From Betaproteobacteria bacterium Ga0077526 (GTDB lineage: Bacteria > Pseudomonadota > Gammaproteobacteria > Burkholderiales > Ga0077523), in NCBI GenBank assembly GCA_001464765.1, contig LNDV01000034.1, forward strand, positions 1,277,469-1,341,468: 64,000 bases of DNA, read 5' to 3'. The notes under the pieces were generated by a model. The model was not told where the DNA came from and did no database searches. It saw only the letters and a list, made by a program, of their open reading frames with translations. Made by a program: the position numbers and the translations under genes. Position 1 is the first letter of the stretch, and every line of letters starts with the position of its first letter. Below, piece after piece: positions 1 to 7,434 of the stretch.

Positions 1-19
1 CTCGAGACTTACTGACGTA

Positions 20-625
20 TCAGGCCAGCGCGCCCTTGATGAGCGCGAGCAGGTCGCCGAAGTCGTCGACGGCCTGCAACTGGGGGAACTGCTGCTTCAC
101 GTTGTCCGGGGCGTGGAACAGGAAGCCCGCTTCGGCCTGCAGCAGCATCGAGGTGTCGTTGAAGGAATCCCCCGCCGCGACCACCCGGTAGTTGAGTCCC
201 TGGAAGGCCTTAACCGCCTCGCGCTTCTGGTCCGGGATGCGCAGCTTGTAGTCGACGATCCGGTCGTCCTCCACCACGAGCCGATGGCACAGCAGCGTCG
301 GCATGCCGAGCTGGCGCATGAACGGCGCGGCGAACTGCTCGAACGTGTCGGAGAGGATGACCATCTGCGTGAGGCTGCGCAGTTCGTCCAGGAAGGCGCG
401 CGCCCCTTCCAGCGGTTCCAGAGTGCCGATCACCCGCTGGATGTCGCTCAGCTTGAGGCCGTTGTCCGCGAGAATCCGCAGGCGCCCGCGCATCAGCTTG
501 TCGTAATCGGGCTCGTCGCGGGTGGTGCGGCGCAGCGCCTCGATCCCCGTCTTGGTGGCTACGGCGATCCAGATTTCGGGGGTGAGCACACCCTCCATAT
601 CGAGAGTGACGATGGTCTGCTTCAC
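20..625 (-). CDS. thrH: ThrH, phosphoserine phosphatase/homoserine phosphotransferase
   Basis: About 201 aa, the usual ThrH length. ThrH is a cytoplasmic HAD-superfamily enzyme that dephosphorylates phosphoserine and can pass the phosphate to homoserine, linking serine and threonine synthesis. HAD motif I appears near the N-terminus as LDMEGVL; the D-x-E-G form is the ThrH variant of DxDG. Motif II is the serine in ILSDTF, and the C-terminal motif is AAGDSFNDTSML with its paired acidic residues. The reading frame stays open upstream, but homology begins at VKQTIVTLDMEG, so I place the start at the GTG at 625. It is divergent from the small unknown gene at 722, with a shared control region of about 96 bp. 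The family call is strong; the start is inferred. Confidence 0.9.
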   Translation of the reverse strand: MKQTIVTLDMEGVLTPEIWIAVATKTGIEALRRTTRDEPDYDKLMRGRLRILADNGLKLSDIQRVIGTLEPLEGARAFLDELRSLTQMVILSDTFEQFAAPFMRQLGMPTLLCHRLVVEDDRIVDYKLRIPDQKREAVKAFQGLNYRVVAAGDSFNDTSMLLQAEAGFLFHAPDNVKQQFPQLQAVDDFGDLLALIKGALA

Positions 626-721
626 GGTGACGGGCCGGGGAGTGGTCGGGAACGGGCGCAAGTGTAACGACTTCGGACTCGGGTAGGCTTGCCGCGTTGA
701 CGGAAAAAGCGGAGGCGCACC

Positions 722-1294
722 ATGAGTTTCGAGCTTTATGTTTTCGATTCGACCCGGGTGGGCACGGTGGACGAGGCCCGCGAGCAAGTGGACTCGGGCG
801 CGTACTTCGACCGGTCCAGACCGCACAGCGACCGGACGGCCCGCAAATGGAAGATCGCGGACCGCCTCGTTGCCAGCCACCGGCACCTTCGCGCCGAGGT
901 GTTCGACATTCCGGCGATGGCCAAATGGGAGAAGCAGGCGCCCGAGGCCTTCGACGCGAAGAACGCCTATGTCCCCGTGGGCGATCCCGATGGCGGCGAT
1001 CCGGTCCGCTTCACGGTGTTCGACGACGTGGTCGAGATCTACGTGGACCCGCCTGCCGACCCCGCGACCTTCGAGTCTGTGGCGGAACGTATTCGCGACT
1101 ACCTCGCGGGCCTGGCGATGCACGGGTTCGATCTCGTGTTCGATCCCCAGGGGGATTGCCTGCTCGCGCCGGACGCCGATGCTGCGGTGCTTGCCGCCGC
1201 CTACCGGTTCGCCTGCGAACGGCCGCCGCAGCCACCGGGCAAGCCGGCAACTGTCGCCGCGTCCCCCGGGAAACCGTGGTGGAAGCTCTGGTAG
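722..1294 (+). CDS. Hypothetical protein
   Basis: 190 aa, not recognised. It starts at an ATG preceded by GGAGG (about 712-716). The N-terminus reads MSFELYVFDSTRVGT. The protein is soluble, acidic and rich in Asp/Glu and aromatic residues, with no signal peptide or membrane segment. A Pro-rich tail ends in PWWKLW. The opening strand and the even mix of strands and helices resemble small immunity or SMI1/SUFU-type cytosolic proteins, but no motif supports that. It is divergent from thrH and convergent with the hydrolase gene at 1298, 3 bp away. It is a real gene by codon use, RBS and tight packing; its function is unknown. Confidence 0.7.
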   Translation: MSFELYVFDSTRVGTVDEAREQVDSGAYFDRSRPHSDRTARKWKIADRLVASHRHLRAEVFDIPAMAKWEKQAPEAFDAKNAYVPVGDPDGGDPVRFTVFDDVVEIYVDPPADPATFESVAERIRDYLAGLAMHGFDLVFDPQGDCLLAPDADAAVLAAAYRFACERPPQPPGKPATVAASPGKPWWKLW

Positions 1295-1297
1295 GCG

Positions 1298-2071
1298 TCA
1301 GTCCGTTCCCGCCGCTGGACATCCCGGAGATCGCTTTCCCGCCAGATATTCATCGATGAGTGTCCGGTAGCGGTCGCGTCCGAAGCTCGGAAAGTGTCCG
1401 CCATGCACCGCGTTCACGGGCAGTTCGCGCAAACGGCGCATGGTGTCTTCGTACAGCGGGATGTCCGAGTGATAGGCGTCGTCCACCAGCGGGCCGTCGT
1501 ACACGGCGTCCCCGGACAGCAGGACCCCGGTGGCTTTCTCCCACAGGGCGATGGAGCCCGGCGAGTGCCCGGGCACATGCATCACCTCGAAGACGCGATC
1601 GCCCAGATCGATGACATCGCCGGCCTCGACGAGACGGGTTGCCGGTGCGGCGATCACCTGGTAGTCGGCCTGGCGGTATCCGCCCGGGGGAAGGCGCTCG
1701 AACATGTCGACGACGGCGTAGCGGTCCGCGAGTGTGCGGTCCGCCCGCGGGTCGGCGAGGATGTGCGCCTCCGCGGAGTGGCAGGCGCGGTCGGAAAACT
1801 CGTGGTGATTGCCGATGTGGTCGAAATGCGCGTGACTCGCCACCGCCAGCAGCGGACGCGCCGAGAGCCACGGCAGCTGCTCCACGAGGCTCACCACGCC
1901 CATGCCGCTGTCCATCAGCAGATCGCGGTCGCGCCCGCGCACGTGCCAGATGTTGCAGCGGTAGAAGGGGTCGACGAAGTGCTCGTCGATGTGTGTGACG
2001 CCATGGTCGAGCGCGCGGACGCGGAACCACTCCCGTGCGTCGGCCTGAGGGCGCTCGGTCGGGTCGGCCAT
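1298..2071 (-). CDS. MBL-fold metallo-hydrolase
   Basis: 257 aa. It is a metallo-beta-lactamase-fold hydrolase binding two metals: the HAHFDH motif is near residue 80, a later metal-ligand histidine is in VPGHSPGS, and the bridging aspartate is in LLSGDAVYDG. The final histidine is in AVHGGHFPS. There is no signal peptide, so it is probably cytoplasmic. Its ATG lies one base after the stop of the upstream ATPase gene (TGACATG), so it is almost certainly the last gene of the ABC importer operon. This suggests it acts on the imported compound or a derivative. The substrate cannot be told from sequence; glyoxalase II-like thioesters or lactones are typical for the fold. Confidence 0.85.
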   Translation of the reverse strand: MADPTERPQADAREWFRVRALDHGVTHIDEHFVDPFYRCNIWHVRGRDRDLLMDSGMGVVSLVEQLPWLSARPLLAVASHAHFDHIGNHHEFSDRACHSAEAHILADPRADRTLADRYAVVDMFERLPPGGYRQADYQVIAAPATRLVEAGDVIDLGDRVFEVMHVPGHSPGSIALWEKATGVLLSGDAVYDGPLVDDAYHSDIPLYEDTMRRLRELPVNAVHGGHFPSFGRDRYRTLIDEYLAGKRSPGCPAAGTD

Positions 2072-2072
2072 G

Positions 2073-3137
2073 TCAGTCCTCCAGGAGGATGAGGCCCGAA
2101 TCGCGCACGGCGATCGGCGCGGGGTCGGAAGAGGCAGGCACCGTATGCGGCGCCACCTTCGCGAGCAGCGTGAATCCGCTTGCGCCGGTACCGGTCACGC
2201 GGAGGAAACTTCCCTGGAACACCTGCCCGGTGATTCGCAGCACGCCGAGAGCCTGTTCCCCCGGACCTGCAACCCCGAAGCGCACGGCCTCCGGGCGCAG
2301 TGCGATCGCCACGCTGTCTCCGCGCGCGCGATTGCCCTCGACCACGAGGCGGCCGCAAGGTGTGTCCACCGCCAGCCGCCCATCGGCAGCCTTGGCGACC
2401 GTGCCCTCCAGCACCGTGCTCTCACCAAGGAAGTTCGCGGAGAAGCGTGTGCGCGGGCGCTCGTACACGCGATCGGGCGGCCCCATGTCCTCGATGCGGC
2501 CGCGATTCATGATCACCACGAGGTCGGCGATGGCCATGGCCTCCTCCTGGTCGTGCGTGACGTGCACGAAGGTCCGTGCCTGCGAACGCTGGATGCGCCG
2601 CAGTTCGTCCTGCATCTGTCTTCGCAGACGCAGGTCCAATGCGCCGAGCGGCTCGTCGAGGAGCAGCAAGGCCGGCTCGGTGACGAGAGCCCGCGCGAGC
2701 GCGATGCGCTGCCGCTGCCCGCCGGACGTTGCACCGATCGCGCGTGGCCCGAAACCGTCGAGCCCGACGAGGCGAAGGGCCTCGTCCACGCGCCCGGCGA
2801 TCGCGCGCTTCGCCATCCCCCGCACCGACAGGCCGAAGCCCACGTTGCCCGCCACCGAAAGATGAGGGAACAGCGCGTAGTCCTGGAACACCGTGGCGGT
2901 GGGGCGCAGCGCGGGCGGCATCGCCGTGACGTCGTCCGCGCCGATGAACACCCGGCCTTCGGTGGGCGAAGTGAACCCGCCCAGCATCGATAGCACCGTC
3001 GTCTTGCCGGACCCGGACGGGCCGAGCAGCACCACGTAGCTGCCCGGCGGCACGGCAAAGCTCACGTCGTCGACCGCCGTCACGCCGTCGTAGCGCTTGC
3101 TCACCCGTTCGAGGCGAAGTTCAGCCGAGGCGCTCAC
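2073..3137 (-). CDS. ABC importer ATP-binding protein, spermidine/putrescine type
   Basis: 354 aa. It is the cytoplasmic ATPase of a PotA-like importer. Visible elements in order are Walker A GPSGSGKTT (about residues 38-46), the signature SGGQRQR, Walker B LLLLDEP, the H-loop histidine in FVHVTHDQEEAM, and a C-terminal TOBE-like domain from about residue 270. The frame is open further upstream, but homology begins at VSASAELRLERVSKRY, so the GTG at 3137 is taken as the start. It overlaps the end of the second permease gene by 17 bp, implying translational coupling. The MBL hydrolase follows immediately. Confidence 0.9.
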   Translation of the reverse strand: MSASAELRLERVSKRYDGVTAVDDVSFAVPPGSYVVLLGPSGSGKTTVLSMLGGFTSPTEGRVFIGADDVTAMPPALRPTATVFQDYALFPHLSVAGNVGFGLSVRGMAKRAIAGRVDEALRLVGLDGFGPRAIGATSGGQRQRIALARALVTEPALLLLDEPLGALDLRLRRQMQDELRRIQRSQARTFVHVTHDQEEAMAIADLVVIMNRGRIEDMGPPDRVYERPRTRFSANFLGESTVLEGTVAKAADGRLAVDTPCGRLVVEGNRARGDSVAIALRPEAVRFGVAGPGEQALGVLRITGQVFQGSFLRVTGTGASGFTLLAKVAPHTVPASSDPAPIAVRDSGLILLED

Positions 3138-3924
3138 GCCGCCCCCTTCGCCACACGGCAAGCTCGAACACGATGCCGGCGACCACCGAAACCAAGAACA
3201 CCAGGGTGCCCGCGGCGTTGGTCTGCGGGTTGAGACCGGTACGCAGCATGCCCCAGATGACGACGGGCAGCGTCGGATCGAAAGCGGACAGCAGGAACGC
3301 CACGACGAACTCGTCCCACGAGAACGTGAGAGACAGCAGGAACGCACCGAGAATGGCCGGACGCAGCAGAGGCACCGTCACGCGCAGGAACACCTGCGGC
3401 TCGCTCGCGCCCAGATCACGCGCCGCCTGCTCGAGGCGTGCCTGCTCGGGGTCGAACTGTCCGTACACCACCGCGAACGCCAGTGGCAGGTTGAGGACGA
3501 CATGGCCGATGCCGACGGCCACGAGCGACTTCTCGATGCCGACGGCACTGAAGGCCACCAGCAGTCCCACGCCGATGACGAGATAGGACACCGCAAGCGG
3601 CATGAAGAGGAGCCCTTCTAGAAGGCGGCGGCCGGGGACGCGATGGCGGGCAAGCCCCCACGCCGCCAGCGTGGCGAGCAGCGTGGCGAGCGCCGACGAG
3701 AGCAAACCGACGATCGCGGAGTTCCACGTGGCGTCCGTGATGCGCTCGTCGTCGAGCATTTCGCGATACCACTCAAGCGACGGGCCTTCGAACGGCGGCA
3801 CCGGCACCGATCCTTCGTGGAACGAGAACAGCACCAGCACCGCCACGGGCAGATAGACGAAGAGCAGCAGCGGTCCCAGGATGAGACCGGTGGTCGCGTG
3901 CTGCCGGAGTGCGGCCGCGCTCAT
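3121..3924 (-). CDS. ABC importer permease 2, PotC-like
   Basis: 267 aa inner-membrane permease with about six hydrophobic segments. The first is near residues 13-35 (TGLILGPLLLFVYLPVAV). The EAA cytoplasmic loop that docks the ATPase appears as EQAARDLGASEPQVFLRVTVP near residue 165. The start is an ATG that overlaps the stop of permease 1 (ATGA). The gene sits between permease 1 and the ATPase, as in potABCD-type operons. The family is clear. The ligand is a guess from the type of binding protein. Confidence 0.9.
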   Translation of the reverse strand: MSAAALRQHATTGLILGPLLLFVYLPVAVLVLFSFHEGSVPVPPFEGPSLEWYREMLDDERITDATWNSAIVGLLSSALATLLATLAAWGLARHRVPGRRLLEGLLFMPLAVSYLVIGVGLLVAFSAVGIEKSLVAVGIGHVVLNLPLAFAVVYGQFDPEQARLEQAARDLGASEPQVFLRVTVPLLRPAILGAFLLSLTFSWDEFVVAFLLSAFDPTLPVVIWGMLRTGLNPQTNAAGTLVFLVSVVAGIVFELAVWRRGRRERLG

Positions 3925-4811
3925 CGGCGGCGGCCCGTGAGCCAGCGCGCGAGCGCGAGGTAGGCGATGGTGACCATCAGCATGAGGATCATCGACAGCG
4001 CCGCCGCCATGGGAATGTCGGCGCGGCGGTTGATCTGCAGCAGGATGATCTGCGGCATCAGCAGTTCGGTGTTGCCGCCGAGGATCTGGGGCGTGATGTA
4101 GTCCCCGATGGTGATGACGATCGTCAGGAACGCGCCGGCCGCGATGCCCGGTGCCGCGAGCGGCAGCGTGATCCGGGTGAAGACCTGCCAGCGGTTCGCG
4201 CCGAGGTCGGCCGCGGCGAGCCCGAGTTTCGGATCGATGCGAACGAGACTCGCGTAGATCGTGAGCGTGCAGAGCATTACCGAGAAATGCACGAAGCCCG
4301 TGATGGTGGCTCCGCGGTTGAAGGACAGGGCAAGCGGTTCCTCGATGAGTCCCAGGGTCATCAGCGTGCCGTTCACGACGCCCTCGGGTGCCAGGACCAG
4401 GAGCCAGGCGTACGAGCGCACCACGTAGGAGGTCCAGAAGGGCAGCACTGCGGCCATCAGCCACAGCCGCTGCCGCTCCGGGCGGATCCTCGTGGCGATG
4501 GCATGGGCCAGCGGAAACGCCAGGAGCACCGCGAGCACCGTGACGGTCAGCGTGACCTCGACCGAATTCAGCAGCCCGAGGCGGAAGGACTCCTGGTCGA
4601 GGAAGCGGCGGTAGTTGTCGAGGCCGGGTGTCGTGACGAGTTCGGCCCCTTCGCGCCGGAACAGGCTCCACACTGCGATGGCGCCCGAAGGCAGCGCGAA
4701 GAACGCGAGCGTCCAGAGCAGGGCCGGCGCTGCGAGCGCCAGCCCCTTGCGAGCATCACGGCCCCGGCTCGCCGACTCCGCCGAGCCGGCCATCACCGCA
4801 GTCACGCCCAT
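3921..4811 (-). CDS. ABC importer permease 1, PotB-like
   Basis: About 296 aa inner-membrane permease. The first hydrophobic segment is LALAAPALLWTLAFFALPSG. The EAA-like loop is AAADLGANRWQVFTRITLP near residue 190. I chose the ATG at 4811 (MGVTAVMAGS); a second ATG six codons later is possible, and neither has a clear ribosome binding site. It lies 22 bp downstream of the binding-protein gene and overlaps the next permease by 4 bp. The two permeases would form the heterodimeric channel. Confidence 0.88.
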   Translation of the reverse strand: MGVTAVMAGSAESASRGRDARKGLALAAPALLWTLAFFALPSGAIAVWSLFRREGAELVTTPGLDNYRRFLDQESFRLGLLNSVEVTLTVTVLAVLLAFPLAHAIATRIRPERQRLWLMAAVLPFWTSYVVRSYAWLLVLAPEGVVNGTLMTLGLIEEPLALSFNRGATITGFVHFSVMLCTLTIYASLVRIDPKLGLAAADLGANRWQVFTRITLPLAAPGIAAGAFLTIVITIGDYITPQILGGNTELLMPQIILLQINRRADIPMAAALSMILMLMVTIAYLALARWLTGRRR

Positions 4812-4833
4812 GCCGTAGGGAATCGGGTACCTG

Positions 4834-5901
4834 CTACTTCTGCAGCACTTCGGCCCAGAGGTCCTGCATGGCCTTGTCGAACGATTCGGTGGGCGAGAGG
4901 TAAGGGTAGGACTTCGCGAGGAACTTCGACTGCTCGTCCCAGCGCAGCGTCTTCTTCTGCTTGTCGTTAAGCGCCGCCTTCGAGTTCGCCGGCATGCCCC
5001 AGTAGCAGGACGACGTGGCGAGCTTCGCCTGACCTTCCGGCGAGAGCACGTACTGCACGAAGGCGGTCGCTTCCTTCTGCTTCTTTGACGCCGCGAACAC
5101 GCCGATGGCCTGCTGCCAGCGCACGCCGCCCACGTCCGGCAGCACCCAGTCGAGATGGGGCTTCTCGCGCGCCAGGCCCGCCACGAGATACTCGCCGCCG
5201 CCGGCGACGATGGCGACCTGACCGGTGGCGATGGCTGTCTGCGACGTGACCACATCGCCTACCATCGCGGCATTTGCGCGCATCGCCTTCAGCTTTTCGC
5301 GGATGCCGGGCAGGTCGGCTTCCGTGAGCGATTGCGGCTTCTTGCCCAGCGCGATGGCAATCTGGCTGATGATCGGCAGGTAGTAGTCGTAGATGCCCAC
5401 CTTGCCCTTGAACGCGGGATTCCACAGCGTGGTGACATCCCGTGCCTGCTCCGGCGTGACCTTTTTTTTGTCGTAGGCCACCGCGTTGTAGCCGAACTTC
5501 TCGGGGATCGCGTACATCTTGCCGTCGACGACGTGGTACTCGGGCAGGCGCACGACCTCGGGAATGTCGGCCATCGGGAAGTCCTTCGCATCGAGCGGGG
5601 CGAGCAGGCCCCGGGCGACGACGCGGCGGACATCGGTGGAGTCGACGACGAACACGTCCCAGCTGCCGGGCTTCGACTGTTCGAGCAGTGCGAGCGCGGT
5701 GCCCGTCCCCTCGTAATCCTTCACGTTCACCTTGATGCCGGTCTTCGCCGTGAAACCCTTCAGGAAACCGGCATCGGTGTGGTCGCACCACACGAGTGCG
5801 TTGAGGGAGCCGGCCGCGCCGGCCAGGGTCGTCCAGCCGGCGACAGCGAGGGCAGCGGCAACGCGGGTCAGCAGTCGGATCTTATTCTCGGGGGGCGTCA
5901 T
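4834..5901 (-). CDS. ABC importer periplasmic binding protein, PotD/PotF-like
   Basis: 355 aa. The N-terminal signal peptide has a basic start (KIRLLTR), a hydrophobic core AALAVAGWTTLAGA, and likely cleavage near residue 30. The mature domain has the extracellular solute-binding fold: an ALVWCDHTDAGFLKGFTAKTG opening, a central YAIPEKFGYNAVAYDKK segment that matches the PotD/PotF family, and an AFVQYVLSPEGQAKLA block typical of the C-lobe. It is the first gene of the five-gene minus-strand importer operon. Polyamine binding is inferred from the family; related proteins also bind thiamine, iron or opines. Confidence 0.88.
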   Translation of the reverse strand: MTPPENKIRLLTRVAAALAVAGWTTLAGAAGSLNALVWCDHTDAGFLKGFTAKTGIKVNVKDYEGTGTALALLEQSKPGSWDVFVVDSTDVRRVVARGLLAPLDAKDFPMADIPEVVRLPEYHVVDGKMYAIPEKFGYNAVAYDKKKVTPEQARDVTTLWNPAFKGKVGIYDYYLPIISQIAIALGKKPQSLTEADLPGIREKLKAMRANAAMVGDVVTSQTAIATGQVAIVAGGGEYLVAGLAREKPHLDWVLPDVGGVRWQQAIGVFAASKKQKEATAFVQYVLSPEGQAKLATSSCYWGMPANSKAALNDKQKKTLRWDEQSKFLAKSYPYLSPTESFDKAMQDLWAEVLQK

Positions 5902-6165
5902 GTCGATGGCTCCATGGTTCCTGGCAGGGGCGAAGGTGGCCCGATTCTAGGGAAGGTGCGGTCAATTGGCACGGATCGAAATGCAGACTGTCCAGGCCGG
6001 CGTCCCACAAGCACGCGGCGGTCCCGCGGGGCAAGGCCGTGACTTCGCGCCTGCCTGTGGTCACGCCGATATGGAGGTATCGCGTTGTTCTACGGGCTTG
6101 ACAGTCGGACGGTCGCCGCTATTCTCCAGCTTGCCGTGCCTACGGCGATTCCCGGAGTGGTACCC
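5902..6165 (+). promoter_or_regulatory. Divergent control region with a sigma-70-like promoter for the REC-EAL gene
   Basis: This is the 264-bp gap between the importer operon (minus) and the EAL gene (plus). On the plus strand TTGACA at 6098-6103 and TATTCT at 6120-6125 are 16 bp apart: a consensus -35 and a 4/6 -10, predicting transcription from about 6132. This supports translation from the ATG at 6166 rather than from the in-frame TTG further upstream, which lies before the promoter. On the minus strand TAGAAT (5944-5949, as its complement) could be the importer -10, but no good -35 goes with it. Confidence 0.5.
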
Positions 6166-7380
6166 ATGCCGAATGCATCTGCGCCGGCCGCGCTCGTCGT
6201 CGACGACCAGGAGACGGTCCGTGCCCAGATCGCATTCGCACTCCGATCCCTGGGGGTATCGAGGGTGCTCGAAGCCGCCGATGGCGCCGAGGCCCTGGCG
6301 ATCCTCGGGAACACCCCGCCCGACGAGGCGATCCTCGTGGTCGTCGACCTTCAGATGCCGGGCATGGACGGCATCGAGCTCATGCGCCGCCTCGCGGAGA
6401 ACGCCGGCAGGGTGACTGTCGTGCTGGTGAGCGGTGCCGAGCCCCGGGTCCTGCGCGCAGCCGCCCAGTTGTCGCGCGAGTACGGACTCCAGCTCGGAGG
6501 GTGTTTCGCCAAGCCCGTGAGCGCGAGCCAGCTACGGCCCCTGGTGGATCGGATGCGCAGCGGTGAGATGGACGGCGGCGTGCGCGCCGAGTCGGAAGTC
6601 GAGGACCTCGCGCGGGCGTTGCGCGCCGGGGAGATCGTTCCGTACTACCAGCCCGTGATCGATCTGGCCACGGGCGCCGTAGCGGGGGTCGAGGCCCTCG
6701 CCCGATGGCACCACCCGGAGCGCGGCGTGATCCTGCCGAAGGATTTCATCGCTCTGTCGGAGCAGAGCGGCCTCATCACCAGGCTCACCGAAGTGATGAT
6801 GACTCGCGCGCTGGTGGACCTCGCCGCACTCGAAGCCGCCGGCCACGGGCTGCGCGTGGCGATCAATCTTTCCGCACGGGGTGTCGATCGTCCGGATCTT
6901 CCCGACGCCGTCGAAGCCCGGACTCGAGTGGTCGGCATCGACCCCGATCGCGTGACTTTCGAGATCACCGAGACGCAGCTCACGGCCAACCCGCTCGCCT
7001 TTCTCGAAGTGGTGTCGCGGCTCCGGCTCAAGGGTTTCCGGCTGTCGATCGACGATTTCGGGACCGGACAATCCACGCTCGAACAGCTGCGCCGCCTGCC
7101 TTTCACGGAACTCAAGGTGGACGCGACCTTCATGCGCGGCGCACTGGACGATCCGCTGTCGAAGGCGATCCTCGAGAGCTGCGTCGACGTGGCACGGCGG
7201 CTGGAACTCCACGTGGTCGCCGAGGGCATCGAGACCGAGGACTGTCTCACCCTCGCCCGCGACCTCGGTTGCGATCAGGGGCAGGGCTATCACATTTCGC
7301 GTCCGCTTCCGGTCGACGCACTGCGGGCCTGGCTCGACGCGCGCCGGTCGCCCTCTTCGGGACAGACCGCCTGCGCGTGA
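6166..7380 (+). CDS. Response regulator with REC and EAL domains (c-di-GMP phosphodiesterase)
   Basis: 404 aa from the ATG at 6166. The receiver domain spans about residues 8-130: acidic pair VVDD, phospho-acceptor Asp61 in VVVDLQMPG, Ser in LVSG, and Lys in FAKPVS. The EAL domain spans about 145-395: the EAL motif is at 176-178, and the metal and loop-6 residues are kept in FEITETQL, DDFGTGQSTL, LKVDATF and VAEGIETED, so it should be active. It would hydrolyse c-di-GMP in the cytoplasm under phosphorelay control. The architecture equals RocR of Pseudomonas, and it sits tail to tail with a RocS/BvgS-like kinase, the probable partner. Confidence 0.92.
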   Translation: MPNASAPAALVVDDQETVRAQIAFALRSLGVSRVLEAADGAEALAILGNTPPDEAILVVVDLQMPGMDGIELMRRLAENAGRVTVVLVSGAEPRVLRAAAQLSREYGLQLGGCFAKPVSASQLRPLVDRMRSGEMDGGVRAESEVEDLARALRAGEIVPYYQPVIDLATGAVAGVEALARWHHPERGVILPKDFIALSEQSGLITRLTEVMMTRALVDLAALEAAGHGLRVAINLSARGVDRPDLPDAVEARTRVVGIDPDRVTFEITETQLTANPLAFLEVVSRLRLKGFRLSIDDFGTGQSTLEQLRRLPFTELKVDATFMRGALDDPLSKAILESCVDVARRLELHVVAEGIETEDCLTLARDLGCDQGQGYHISRPLPVDALRAWLDARRSPSSGQTACA

Positions 7381-7434
7381 CCGGCGCGTGCTTCCGCTCT
7401 GACAACGCAGACCGGAGAGATCGTCCGAGACCGC

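Noticed and set aside
6085..6165. Longer REC-EAL protein starting at a TTG
   Set aside because: The extra segment spans the -35/-10 promoter and has no homology; the ATG at 6166 starts right before the receiver.
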